DNA of 64,000 bases from Coriobacteriaceae bacterium (GTDB lineage: Bacteria; Actinomycetota; Coriobacteriia; Coriobacteriales; Atopobiaceae): positions 1 to 64,000 of the forward strand of contig SFGZ01000005.1 of assembly GCA_004557505.1 (NCBI GenBank). Direction: 5' to 3'. The position numbers and the translations under genes are program-made. The notes beneath the pieces were generated by a model. It was not told the origin of the DNA, ran no database searches, and saw nothing but the letters and a program-made list of their open reading frames with translations. Shown in pieces: positions 16,085 through 24,792 of this stretch (the stretch's first letter is position 1; each line of letters begins with the position of its first letter).

Positions 16085-17026
16085 CTACCCGTGGACGATG
16101 GTACCAGTCTTGCCGGCGATGCCATCCGCCGCGCGGTCGAGCTCGGTGATGAGCGCCATGCGACCAGGGCCGGACTGCGCAAACTGCAAGGCCGCCTGGA
16201 CCTTGGGCAGCATCGAGCCGGGCGCGAACTCTCCGGCGTCGATGTAGCGCCGGGCCATCTCGGGCGTAAGCTCGTCAAGCTCGGTCTGGTCTGGCTTGCT
16301 AAAGCGGATGGCGACCTTCTCGACGGCCGTGAGGATCACCAATGCGTCGGCGCCCAGCTGCTCGGCGAGGCGGGCGGCGGCGAAGTCCTTGTCGATGACG
16401 GCTGCGGCGCCCTTAAGGTGGTGGCCCTCGGTGTGGTAGACGGGAATGCCGCCGCCACCGCAGGCGATGACCACGTGGTCGGCCTCGACCAGCGAGCGGA
16501 TGGTGTCAAGCTCGACGATGGACTGGGGCTTGGGGCTTGCCACCACGCGGCGCCAACCGCGGCCGGAGTCCTCGACCACCGCGTAGCCGCGCTCTTCCAC
16601 CAGGCGGTCGGCCTCCTCCTTGGTCATGAAGGCGCCTATGGGCTTGGTGGGGCGCTCGAATGCGGGGTCCTTCGGGTCGACCTCCACCTGCGTGAGCACC
16701 GTGGTCACGCCGTGGTGGATGTCGCGGTTGGCAAGCTCCTCGCGGATGGCGTTCTGGAGGTCATAGCCAATGTAGCCCTGGCTCATGGCCACGCAGACCG
16801 AGAGCGGGCAGGGGATGTACTTCTCGGGGTCAAAGCGCGTGAGCTGGGTCATGGCCTCCTGGATCATGCCCACCTGCGGGCCGTTGCCATGCGCCACGAT
16901 GACCTCGTTGCCCTCCGCGATAAGGTCGACGATGGCCCTGGACGTGCGCCTGACCGCCGCCATCTGCTCTGGCAGGTTCTTTCCCAGCGCGTTGCCGCCA
17001 AGCGCGACAACAACTCTCTTGCCCAT
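16085..17026 (-). CDS. yqeA: Carbamate kinase
   Basis: 313 residues, normal length. It interconverts carbamoyl phosphate plus ADP and carbamate plus ATP. Visible: VVVALGGNALGKN at the N-terminus, IVAHGNGPQVGMIQ, SQGYIGYDLQNAI, the nucleotide-site VIACGGGGIPV and DKDFAAARLAEQLGADALVILTAVEKV. The start at 17026 has GGAGAGGAA upstream. A frame to 17170 lies in non-conserved sequence. It follows the carbamoyltransferase ygeW, so the pair would give phosphorolysis of a carbamoylated purine breakdown product and substrate-level ATP, the energy-yielding end of the route. Confidence 0.95.
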   Translation of the reverse strand: MGKRVVVALGGNALGKNLPEQMAAVRRTSRAIVDLIAEGNEVIVAHGNGPQVGMIQEAMTQLTRFDPEKYIPCPLSVCVAMSQGYIGYDLQNAIREELANRDIHHGVTTVLTQVEVDPKDPAFERPTKPIGAFMTKEEADRLVEERGYAVVEDSGRGWRRVVASPKPQSIVELDTIRSLVEADHVVIACGGGGIPVYHTEGHHLKGAAAVIDKDFAAARLAEQLGADALVILTAVEKVAIRFSKPDQTELDELTPEMARRYIDAGEFAPGSMLPKVQAALQFAQSGPGRMALITELDRAADGIAGKTGTIVHG

Positions 17027-17154
17027 GCGTTCCTCTCCGTTCTCCCCTAGTTGCCCGATGGGGGGCGCGGGCCGGCCAACCGAGCTCCCCGGCTCGGCCC
17101 GACCAGCCCGCGCATCCCCTCGTGGAATCTGCGCCAGTCGCCCGATGCCCGGAC

Positions 17155-18331
17155 CTACGCCTCGAGCCAACGGCTGCGCCCGCGCTGCTCAAGCTCCCTG
17201 AGCATCGCGACGGGATCCTTGGCCTTCTGCAGGAAGACCATGGCGGCCACGGCATACGGCTTGTAGCTCGCCTCCTTGTACAGACCGTCGCGGTGGGCGT
17301 CAAAGACCTCGCTGGCAACCTCGCCGTGCTCGCAGGAAACGCCCTCGATGTCGGCCGGCAGCGGGTGCATGTAGATGGTGTCCATGCCGTTCGCGGTCTT
17401 GGCCATGAGCTCGGGCGTGCAGTGCCAGTCCATGTGCGTGGCGTTCTGGGCGAGAAGCTCCTCCTCCAGGGCGTCGATGCCCTCGGAGTCGCCGGCGGCG
17501 TAGAGCTTGGTGCGCTTCTCCATGGCCGCGTAGGGAGCCCAGCTCTTGGGGACCACGATGTCGGCGCCCTCGAAGGCCTCCTCCATGGAGTTCACGGGCA
17601 TAGGCGCCGGCCTGCTCGACCAGCTCGGGCATGAGGTCGTAGCCCTCGGGATGGGCCAGGTGGACGTTCATGCCAAAGCGGGTGAGCAGCATGATGAGCG
17701 ACTGCGGGCAGGAGAGGGGCTTGCCGTAGGAGGGGCTGTAGGCCCAGGTGACGGCGACCTTCTTGCCCTTGAGGTTCTCAAGCCCGCCGAACTCGTTGAT
17801 GAGGTAGAGCAGGTCGGCCGAGGACTGCGTGGGGTGGTCGGAGTCGGACTGCAGCGAGACCAGCGTGGGGCGGTGGTCCAGGATGCCGTCGGCGTAGGAC
17901 TGCGCCACGGACTCGGCGACCTCCTTCATATACGCGTCGCCCTCGCCGATGAACTTGTCGTCGCGGATGCCGATGACGTCGGCCATGAAGCTGATCATCG
18001 TGGCGGTCTCGCGCACGGTCTCGCCGTGGGCGATCTGCGACTTGGACTCATCGAGGTCCTGGAGCTGTAGGCCGAGCATGTTGGTGCCCGAGGCAAACGA
18101 GAAGCGCGTGCGGGTGGAGTTGTCGCGGAAGTTGGAGACCGCGAGGCCCGAGTCGAAGATGCGCGTGGAGATGTTGCGCTCGCGCAGGTTGCGCAGGGCG
18201 TCGGCGACCAGGTAGAGGGCGCGGAGCTCGTCGGCGGTCTTGTCCCACGTGTGCAGGAAGTCGCTGTTGTACATCTTGGAGCAGTCGAGCTTCTCAAGCT
18301 GGCCGAGGTAGTTCTGGAACGTGGCGTCCAT
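17155..18331 (-). pseudogene. ygeW: YgeW knotted carbamoyltransferase, disrupted by an internal deletion and frameshift
   Basis: Two parts in different frames make up one gene. Codons from 18331 give MDATFQNYLGQLEKL through the carbamoyl-phosphate motif RDNSTRTRFSFASG and VTWAYSPSYGKPLSCPQSL to GYDLMPELVEQAGAYAR near 17596. Homology then continues in another frame from about 17598, with VNSMEEAFEGADIVVPKSW and IYMHPLPADI to the stop at 17155. The residues joining these parts in transcarbamoylases (an NGG-containing strand and turn, about 8-10 residues) are missing. The frame offset needs a loss of about 26-32 nt with remainder 2 modulo 3. Translation from 18331 stops at 17300 with an unrelated tail. 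The C-terminal part has an ATG at 17601 without a good ribosome binding site. An assembly collapse cannot be ruled out. RBS GAAAGGGAAACC precedes 18331. Confidence 0.85.
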
Positions 18332-18436
18332 GTGGTTTCCCTTTCTTTGATGCGTGTGAGTGGGTCTTGCCGGTGCCGCACGACTGCGTGCAGACACCCC
18401 GGTCGCAGCGATCCGCCGCGACCGGGGCGCGGGTGA

Positions 18437-19819
18437 CTACTTGATGTCGTTGCCGGTGAGGGTGGCGCGGAACTCGGTGGCGTCACCGGTGGCCTTGCTG
18501 GGGTCGTAGAGGTTCACGGCCGCCACGTAGAGGGCGGCGCAGGTGGAGAGGTCCTGCTTGTAGGTGACCTCGTTGGGGGCGTGCGCCTGGGACTCGGCAC
18601 CGGGGCCAAAGCCAACGCAGGGGATGCCGTAGCGGCCCTGGATGGACACGCAGTTCGTGGAGAAGGTCCACTTGTCGCACAGCGGCCTGCCGTCGCGCTT
18701 GTCCATGGACTTCTCGCAGCCGATGCGCTTCTCGCCGAAGAGGGCCTTGTGGGCATCCACGAGGGCCTTGACGTGGGGTGCGCTCTCCTTGTTGATCCAC
18801 GTGGGGAAGTAGGCCTCGGTCTCGTAGACCTCGCCGGTCCAGCTGGGGCGGTCGTACATGTACATGGAGACCTTCACGTCATCGCCGTACTTCTTGACGG
18901 CCGGAAGGTTGCGGACCTCCTCGAGGCAGGACTCGTAGGTCTCGCCGGCGGTCATGCGGCGGTCGATGGAGATGGCGCAGGAGTCGGCCACGGCGCAGCG
19001 AGAGGGGCTGGTGTAGAAGATCTGGGAGACGGTGCAGGTGCCGCGGCCCAGGAAGCGGGCATCCTCGTAGTGCTCGGGGTTGTACTTGGGATCGAGCATC
19101 TTGACGAGGCCCTTGATGGAGGTGGACTCGTCGGCGCCGTTGTTGTTGAGGGCGCGGACGTCGGCGATGATGTCGGCCATCTTGTAGATGGCGTTGTCGC
19201 CGCGCTCGGGCGCGGAGCCGTGACAGGAGACGCCCTTCACGTCCACGCGAATCTCCATGCGGCCGCGGTGACCACGGTAGATGCCGCCGTCGGTGGGCTC
19301 GGTGGAAATGACGAACTCGGGCTTGATGCCGTCCTTGTTGTAGATGTACTGCCAGCACATGCCGTCGCAGTCCTCTTCCTGGACGGTGCCCACGACCATG
19401 ATCTTGTAGCCCTCGGGGATGAGGCCCATGTCCTTCATCATCTTGGCCGCATAGGTGGCGGAGGCAACGCCGCCCTCCTGGTCGGAGCCGCCGCGGCCGC
19501 CGATGAGCTGGTCGTCCTCAAAGCCCTCGTAGGGGTCGAAGTCCCAGTTGTCGCGGTTGCCGATGCCCACGGTGTCGATGTGGCCGTCGATGGCGATGAT
19601 CTTGTCGCCGGTGCCCATGAAGCCCATCACGTTGCCAAGGCCGTCGACCTTGACCTCGTCAAAGCCGAGCTTCTCCATCTCGGCCTTGATGCAGGCCACG
19701 ACGTCGCCCTCCTCGCAGGACTCGCTTGGGTGGGAGATCATGGCACGCAGGAACGCGGTGATGTCCGCGTTGTAGGCCTTTGCCGCTTCCTTGATCTTGT
19801 CGTAGTCGAGTTCCTTCAT
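18437..19819 (-). CDS. ygeY: YgeY selenium-metabolism-linked M20 hydrolase
   Basis: 460 residues. A zinc-dependent M20 amidohydrolase: metal and catalytic segments IAIDGHIDTVG, GGRGGSDQEGG, TVQEEDCDGM, VISTEPTDGGIYRGHRGR and the C-terminal GFGPGAESQAHAPNE. Family knowledge: YgeY occurs with ygeW, ygeX, ssnA and ygfK and takes part in anaerobic purine breakdown, probably hydrolysing a ureido or amide intermediate. The start at 19819 has AGGAGG 5 nt upstream; a long frame to 20044 runs into palindromic repeats and is rejected. First gene of the operon ygeY-ygeW-yqeA-mocA-hyuA-ridA, with its promoter in the AT-rich stretch 19860-19915. Confidence 0.93.
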   Translation of the reverse strand: MKELDYDKIKEAAKAYNADITAFLRAMISHPSESCEEGDVVACIKAEMEKLGFDEVKVDGLGNVMGFMGTGDKIIAIDGHIDTVGIGNRDNWDFDPYEGFEDDQLIGGRGGSDQEGGVASATYAAKMMKDMGLIPEGYKIMVVGTVQEEDCDGMCWQYIYNKDGIKPEFVISTEPTDGGIYRGHRGRMEIRVDVKGVSCHGSAPERGDNAIYKMADIIADVRALNNNGADESTSIKGLVKMLDPKYNPEHYEDARFLGRGTCTVSQIFYTSPSRCAVADSCAISIDRRMTAGETYESCLEEVRNLPAVKKYGDDVKVSMYMYDRPSWTGEVYETEAYFPTWINKESAPHVKALVDAHKALFGEKRIGCEKSMDKRDGRPLCDKWTFSTNCVSIQGRYGIPCVGFGPGAESQAHAPNEVTYKQDLSTCAALYVAAVNLYDPSKATGDATEFRATLTGNDIK

Positions 19820-19884
19820 TGGGTCCTCCTCGCATCGAGCAACGTCCCTAGCAGCCTGCTTTGTAAACAATATGTCTGCTAACC

Positions 19885-19900
19885 AAACTTTTTGTTTGAT
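19885..19900. promoter_or_regulatory. Shared 16-bp element upstream of ygeY
   Basis: AAACTTTTTGTTTGAT, with flanking C giving the inverted repeat CAAAC-TTTTT-GTTTG, lies 66 nt upstream of the ygeY start. The identical 16-mer in the same orientation is 54 nt upstream of ygeX (26893-26908). It sits in an AT-rich promoter island, so it could be an operator or a promoter element. Confidence 0.55.
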
Positions 19901-20039
19901 TAACCTAATTAAAGCACGTGCGAGAGGGAATTCAAGGGCCTTTGCCAAACTGCCCGTTTTTGTCGCAGACGGTCTTGTTGGCGCGGTGGGCGGCGGGCGC
20001 GGCGGGCGCCTGGCGCGGGGCGCGGTGGGCGCCTGGCCC

Positions 20040-20213
20040 GTCACACATTCAGGCCCGATTGTGTGACCCGCGCAGGCCGATACACATTCGGCCCCCGAAT
20101 GTGTGGCGGGCCGCCGCGGAGGAGGAGCCTCTCGCTACACATTCGCACCCGATCGTGTGACCCGTGCTGGTCGATACACATTCGCACCCCGAATGTGTTG
20201 CGGGCCGCCACGG
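20040..20213. repeat. Palindromic repeat cluster 2 (four stem-loops)
   Basis: Stem-loops at 20040-20067, 20081-20104, 20136-20160 and 20176-20198 belong to the same family as at 11066. Read on the minus strand, the order palindrome, ATCGNCC-type spacer, CGGGTCACAC palindrome, then the joint GAGAGGCTCCTCCTC plus GCGGCGGCCCGC matches cluster 1, so the two clusters are inverted relatives. Loops differ while arms stay paired. Confidence 0.85.
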
Positions 20214-20403
20214 CCCAAGCGCGACCACACAGGCGCCGAAAAACACATCGTTGGCGTGCCACATGCTGCGGAGTTTATCGCCATTTCTTAAAATAGACAT
20301 CGCTGAACTGGGCAAACACGGCAGGCAATTAAGAAAGGGCGATATTCTCGGCAAGGGAGATGCGGCACGACGCCTAGGGCGGCAGGATGCCAGGGCTCCG
20401 GCT

Positions 20404-20568
20404 TCAGCCGAAGACGAGGCACTGCGCAAGGAAGAGAAGCAGCAGCGCAACCAAGCATCCGGCCCCGAACACCCGCCCGATGGCCCTGGCGGAGAGCCTG
20501 AGCACGAGAGCCGCGGTGCCCACGGGCGCGATTACGGCAACGGCGATGATGGCAAGCACGAGTTCCAT
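20404..20568 (-). CDS. 54-residue two-helix membrane peptide
   Basis: Starts MELVLAIIAVAVIAPVGTAAL, continues with a short basic stretch (RLSARAIGRVFG) and a second hydrophobic segment (CLVALLLLFLAQCLVF), then a TGA. Two membrane helices with a basic turn are plausible. The ribosome binding site is only GGAAG. It lies 139 bp beyond the FtsX-type permease gene and its terminator, on the same strand. Family not recognised; peptides of this kind can be transporter-associated or toxin-like. Confidence 0.5.
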   Translation of the reverse strand: MELVLAIIAVAVIAPVGTAALVLRLSARAIGRVFGAGCLVALLLLFLAQCLVFG

Positions 20569-20656
20569 GATGGCTTCCGTTCAAGTGGGAGAGAATAAGG
20601 CCCCGCCACGTCGTAGGCACCCACCCTACAACCGATGCAGCCACGTTTGCTGCGAA

Positions 20657-20697
20657 AGCCCGCTTCCCGGCACCGCCATGACGCCGGAGAGCGGGCC
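20657..20697 (-). terminator. Terminator after the FtsX-type permease gene
   Basis: Nested stem with outer arms AGCCCGCT and AGCGGGCCT and inner arms CCGGC and GCCGG. It begins 11 nt past the permease stop codon on the minus strand. No strong T-tract. Confidence 0.5.
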
Positions 20698-20707
20698 TGC
20701 CAGCCCC

Positions 20708-22774
20708 CTACAGCGCGCGGCGCGCGGTGCGCACGGCGGAGCGCACGATCCCATGGGCCATCCGGTACGTGAGCGCAAGGTACCCGCCGTACACCAGCGC
20801 GAACAGCGCCAGCCCCAGGGTCATATCGCCTATCGCGCCGCCATACCCAAAGACCCTCACCACCTCGCCTACCGCCCTATTCGCGCAAAGCGAGTGCGCC
20901 AGCCCCACGGCAAGAGGCAGGACGAAGGCAATGGCCACCTGCGCCCGCAGCGAACTAAAGATGAGCCGCTCGGAGCAACCAAGCTCAGAAAGGGTTCGAT
21001 AGCTGCCCGCAGCGTCGCTTGCATTGGAGAGCTGCTGGATGGCGAGAATGGCGGCGCAGGCGATGACCAGGACAAAGCCTATGTAGATGGCCATGTATGA
21101 GATGAGTCCGTTGGTGGAGACACCCCCCGCACGCACGCTTGTGACGGTAGCCACGGACGTGAAGTCGGAGCGATCGCCTATGTTGCTCACAAGCCTCCCC
21201 TCCAGCCCCTCAAGCGCGGCGTCCCCCTCCTTGGTGGTGCCCACGTACATCACATTGATCACCGACTGGTATGCGGGAAGACCCGCGGCCACGCTGTCGG
21301 CCACCACAAACGTGCCGGGGTTGACCCCAACGCCGCTGTCCTGGAGTATCGCCGAGGTGTCGTTTATCACCGTGGGGCGCGCCGGCACAAGCTCTGCCTC
21401 GCCCATCGTAACGGGAAGACCCCTCTCAAGCCCCTCGTTCACAAAGGGCGCGAGATCGTCCATGTTGCAGAGCATGAGGTACTGCCCCTCTCCCAGCGAA
21501 ACGGGCTCCAGGCCCAGCAGCGCACGCACGGCGTTGTAGTCGGAGATACTCACCACCTGCCCCACCAGGGCATACTCGTATCCCTTGGGGATGGTCTCTC
21601 CAGTAAGCTGTGAGATGTGCCGGAAGGTCGAGGTCTCGCCCTCAAGCTCAGACTCAATGACGGCAACCCTCAACGCAGCGTGCTTGCCCACCTTCGAGAG
21701 GTCGACCCCCGCCTTCGCAACCTCAGCCTCAAGGTCGATGCGACTCTCGCCAGAATCCAAAGAAAAAGAAGGCGTCACCGAGATGGATGCGCTATAGGGG
21801 GTCCCCTGCCTGGCTGCGGCATTAAGGGCGCCGCAGATGCTCATGCCCGTGGTCGTGGCGGTCATGGCGAGAAAGAGAATGAGCGCGATGACGCCCATGG
21901 AGAGGGCCGTGGTATTCACGCGCGAGGCAATCTGGCGCGTCGTGAACATGTGGAGGTCGCGCCAGTAGAAGCCCCTCAGATGGGTGAGGAACGCGGTGAG
22001 CGCGCCGGCCAGGCCGTAGAAGAAAACGAACGTGCCCATGACCACCATCACGGTGGTGACCACAAAGTCCCCCATCGCGGGGCCGCCCATCGGGAAGCCA
22101 TCCCTGGTGAGACGCCAGTATGCAACGCCCATGAGCCCAAAGCCCGCCACGGTGAGAGCAACCGAGAGGGGCAGCCTGCGCACGAGGCGCTTCTCGTTCT
22201 GGCGCGCGGAGCTCATGAGGTCTATGAGCCTCACCCGGCGCAGCGTGAGCCAGTTGAAGGCCATCATCACCACAAAGATCACGCCAAAGCACCCAAGGGT
22301 GAGCGAGAACGCATCCATCGAGAAGAAGAACGAGAAGTGCTGTACCGTCGCCTCGAACATCCTTGCCGTGACAAAGAGCAGGAGCTGCGAGAGAAGGGCT
22401 CCCAGGGCAATGCCCACCCCAAACGAGATCGCGGCCACAAGCAGCGTCTCCAGCGCGAGAACCACGTTGACCTGCCCGGTGCGCATGCCTAGCACCTGGT
22501 AGAGGCCAAGTTCCTTCTTGCGCCGCCGCATGAGGAAGTTGTTTGCGTACACCATGAGAAATCCCAGGACAACGGCGAGAAAGGTGGTCACGCCGTCGAG
22601 GACCTGGCCCACCTGCTTGAGGGTCTCGCTCACATCGCCTCGCAGGAAATCGCCCTGGACGGCCACGGTGTTGAACGCATAGAAAACGGCTACGCCCAGG
22701 ACCAGCGTGAGAAAGTACACGGCATAGTCGTGCAGGAGCTTGCGCATGTTGCCAAAGGCGAGCTTAGCGAGCAT
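20708..22774 (-). CDS. FtsX-like ABC transporter permease (BceB/bacitracin-export type)
   Basis: 688 residues with about ten membrane segments: one near the N-terminus (YAVYFLTLVLGVAVFYAF), clusters around residues 60-310, a large soluble extracellular domain at about 345-540, and four C-terminal helices. FtsX-domain signatures RRKKELGLYQVLGM and SYRTLSELGCSERLIF are present. BceB-type permeases remove or sense cell-wall-active peptides together with an intramembrane-sensing kinase. The start at 22774 has GGGAGGGG. It overlaps the ATPase gene upstream by 11 nt. The RR-HK pair directly upstream completes a BceRS-BceAB-like unit. Confidence 0.9.
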   Translation of the reverse strand: MLAKLAFGNMRKLLHDYAVYFLTLVLGVAVFYAFNTVAVQGDFLRGDVSETLKQVGQVLDGVTTFLAVVLGFLMVYANNFLMRRRKKELGLYQVLGMRTGQVNVVLALETLLVAAISFGVGIALGALLSQLLLFVTARMFEATVQHFSFFFSMDAFSLTLGCFGVIFVVMMAFNWLTLRRVRLIDLMSSARQNEKRLVRRLPLSVALTVAGFGLMGVAYWRLTRDGFPMGGPAMGDFVVTTVMVVMGTFVFFYGLAGALTAFLTHLRGFYWRDLHMFTTRQIASRVNTTALSMGVIALILFLAMTATTTGMSICGALNAAARQGTPYSASISVTPSFSLDSGESRIDLEAEVAKAGVDLSKVGKHAALRVAVIESELEGETSTFRHISQLTGETIPKGYEYALVGQVVSISDYNAVRALLGLEPVSLGEGQYLMLCNMDDLAPFVNEGLERGLPVTMGEAELVPARPTVINDTSAILQDSGVGVNPGTFVVADSVAAGLPAYQSVINVMYVGTTKEGDAALEGLEGRLVSNIGDRSDFTSVATVTSVRAGGVSTNGLISYMAIYIGFVLVIACAAILAIQQLSNASDAAGSYRTLSELGCSERLIFSSLRAQVAIAFVLPLAVGLAHSLCANRAVGEVVRVFGYGGAIGDMTLGLALFALVYGGYLALTYRMAHGIVRSAVRTARRAL

Positions 22775-23576
22775 CGTCGACCCCTCCCTGTACGGCCACA
22801 ACCTGCATGATCCGCTCAAAGAAGACATGGCGGGAGTCCGTGCCGCGGTCGAGTTCGGTGAAGACCCTGCCGTCGCGGATGAAGAGCACGTGCCGGCAGT
22901 AGCTCGCGGCAGTCTCGTCGTGGGTGACCATGAGGACCGTGGCACCCCTCGACTGGTTCATGGCCTCAAGGCTCTCGAGCAGCAGCTTTGCGTTCTTGGA
23001 GTCGAGGGCGCCCGTGGGCTCGTCGGCAAGCACCAGCTGCGGGTTGGTGACGAGCGCGCGGGCTGCGGCCACACGCTGGCGCTGGCCGCCGGACATCTGG
23101 TAGGGGTACTTGTCGAGCACCTCCTCAATGCCCAGCGAGGCGGCGACCGCAACCACGTCCGTCTCGATCCTGGCGGCAGGCACGCGCCCGATGGTCAGCG
23201 GAAGCGCGATGTTCTCGCGCGCGGTGAGGCTGTCCAGGAGGTTGGAGTCCTGGAAGATGAAGCCGAGCCTCTCTCGGCGAAAGTCCGCGAGGCGCGAGCG
23301 GGAGACGCGGGAGACGTCGGTCCCGGCGAGCATGATGGTGCCCGAGGTGGCGGCGTCGATCGTGGCGACGCAGTTGAGCAGCGTCGACTTGCCCGAGCCC
23401 GAGGGGCCCATGAGGGCGACGAACTCCCCGGCGGAAATGGTGAGGTTGATGCCGTTGAGCGCGTGGGTCGTGGCGCCGCGACCGCCGTAGGTCTTCGTCA
23501 CGTCGCGCACCTCGAGCACGGGCGCCGAGGCGCCGTGGGCCATGCTCGCGCTGCCGCTGTCCATATGGCGTGCCAT
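22764..23576 (-). CDS. ABC transporter ATP-binding protein (BceA-like)
   Basis: 270 residues. Walker A GPSGSGKST, Q-loop GFIFQDSNLLDSLT, signature MSGGQRQR, Walker B LVLADEPTGALD and switch His in VMVTHD are all intact. It powers the adjacent FtsX-like permease. The start MARHMDSGS at 23576 has GAGAAGGAG upstream; a frame to 23930 overlaps the kinase gene and is rejected. A candidate response-regulator site lies at 23691. Confidence 0.93.
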   Translation of the reverse strand: MARHMDSGSASMAHGASAPVLEVRDVTKTYGGRGATTHALNGINLTISAGEFVALMGPSGSGKSTLLNCVATIDAATSGTIMLAGTDVSRVSRSRLADFRRERLGFIFQDSNLLDSLTARENIALPLTIGRVPAARIETDVVAVAASLGIEEVLDKYPYQMSGGQRQRVAAARALVTNPQLVLADEPTGALDSKNAKLLLESLEAMNQSRGATVLMVTHDETAASYCRHVLFIRDGRVFTELDRGTDSRHVFFERIMQVVAVQGGVDDAR

Positions 23577-23690
23577 GTGTGGCTCCTTCTCGTGATCATG
23601 CGGGCGGGCCGTCGTGGTCGTGGCCGCCCCCGTCCTGGCTACGCCATATATGGTGGATCGCCCACGCCCGGGCTGCCATCGATTGCCGTG

Positions 23691-23710
23691 ACACAACCTT
23701 ACGTTTGTGT
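23691..23710. promoter_or_regulatory. Candidate response-regulator operator before the ABC genes
   Basis: Inverted repeat ACACAA-8 nt-TTGTGT, 115 nt upstream of the ATPase start. BceR-type regulators bind inverted repeats at such distances. The palindrome CCATATATGG at 23643 may be part of the same promoter. Confidence 0.45.
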
Positions 23711-23739
23711 AACGTCTGGCGCCGCACGAGAAATCCCCG

Positions 23740-24792
23740 CTAGACGGCGCGCGAGCGCTCCCTGGGAAAGACGATGCCCATCGTCGTGCCCACGCCCGCG
23801 GCGCTTGACGCGCAGACGGCGAGCCCCATCTTCTCGCAGAGCGTCCGCACGAGGTAGAGCCCCATCCCGGTGGAGCGCCCGTGCGTCCTGCCGTTGGTGC
23901 CGGTGAAGCCGCGTTCGAAGACACGGCCAAGGTCGGCCTCGGAAATGCCGCACCCGTTGTCGGTCACGTTGAGCACCACGCGCTCGCCGGCGCTGCCGAT
24001 TCCCTCGACGCTCGCCGAGAAGCACAGGCGCGCCGCTCGCCCGTCACGCTCGGGCACGGCGCGGTAGCGCACGGCGTTGTCGATGAGCTGCCCCAGGATG
24101 AAGACCATCCACTTGGGGTCGCAGAAGACCCAGAGGCCCTCGTCGCCATCAAGTCCCGCCAGATCAACGGCCACGCGCGCCTCGATCAGCGACCTCGCGC
24201 GCGACTTCACGGCATCGCGCACCAGCTCGTCGAGGTCGCATCGGCGCAGGAGGTAGTCCTCGGCCACGGAGGTGCTGCGGGCATAGTAGAGCGCGTTCTC
24301 GACGTCCGCCTCCACGCGCGCGACCTCGCGCGAGAGGGACCGGGCCTCCTCGCCGCGGCTGTTCGCAAGCGTGAGGTTCATCGCGGCAAGCGGCGTCTTG
24401 ATCTCGTGGACCCAAAGCTCGACGTAGCGGCGGTAGTCCCGCATCTCCTCCTCAAGCTCCGCCCCCCTTCGGCGCGAGGCCTGGGCCACGCTCTGCAGGG
24501 CGTCCCAGGCAAGCTCGCCCTCGGGATAGCTCGGCTCCGGTAGGGCGTCCGCAATATCGAGCACGTCGCCCGCGCCCTCGGCCAATCCCGCAAGCCCCCT
24601 CGCGAACGAGCGCTCGCGCAGCCACTCCCAGACCAGGCTCACCAGCTCAAGCACGGTGACGAGAAGGGCGACGAGCCCGGTGGCCTCCGGCTCCACGCCA
24701 ATGACCGGCAGCATCACGGCGAGCAGGGCGACCATCGTCACGAAGCAGGCGAGCCGCAGGGAGCGGCTTCGCAGGTACGCGAGAAGGCTCAT
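23740..24792 (-). CDS. Intramembrane-sensing histidine kinase (BceS-like)
   Basis: 350 residues. Two N-terminal membrane helices (LACFVTMVALLAVMLPVIGV and GLVALLVTVLELVSLVW) are joined by only a few residues, the layout of kinases that sense through a partner transporter. The phosphoacceptor His is in ELWVHEIKTPLAAM near residue 129. The ATPase domain has QLIDNAVRY, VTDNGCGI and GRSTGMGLYLV. Its ATG overlaps the stop of the response regulator by 4 nt. Likely phosphorylates that regulator on signal from the downstream ABC transporter. Confidence 0.92.
   Translation of the reverse strand: MSLLAYLRSRSLRLACFVTMVALLAVMLPVIGVEPEATGLVALLVTVLELVSLVWEWLRERSFARGLAGLAEGAGDVLDIADALPEPSYPEGELAWDALQSVAQASRRRGAELEEEMRDYRRYVELWVHEIKTPLAAMNLTLANSRGEEARSLSREVARVEADVENALYYARSTSVAEDYLLRRCDLDELVRDAVKSRARSLIEARVAVDLAGLDGDEGLWVFCDPKWMVFILGQLIDNAVRYRAVPERDGRAARLCFSASVEGIGSAGERVVLNVTDNGCGISEADLGRVFERGFTGTNGRTHGRSTGMGLYLVRTLCEKMGLAVCASSAAGVGTTMGIVFPRERSRAV

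Larger units (their letters stand above)
19820..20403. other. Intergenic region upstream of ygeY
   Basis: Holds the AT-rich ygeY promoter (19860-19915), a GC-rich run of GGCGC repeats (19978-20035), palindromic cluster 2 (20040-20213) and about 190 bp of unremarkable sequence up to the small membrane gene. No further gene is supported. Confidence 0.6.

Noticed and set aside
17560..17640. Programmed frameshifting in ygeW
   Set aside because: No slippery heptamer or downstream structure is evident, and residues are missing as well as the frame, so a deletion explains it better.
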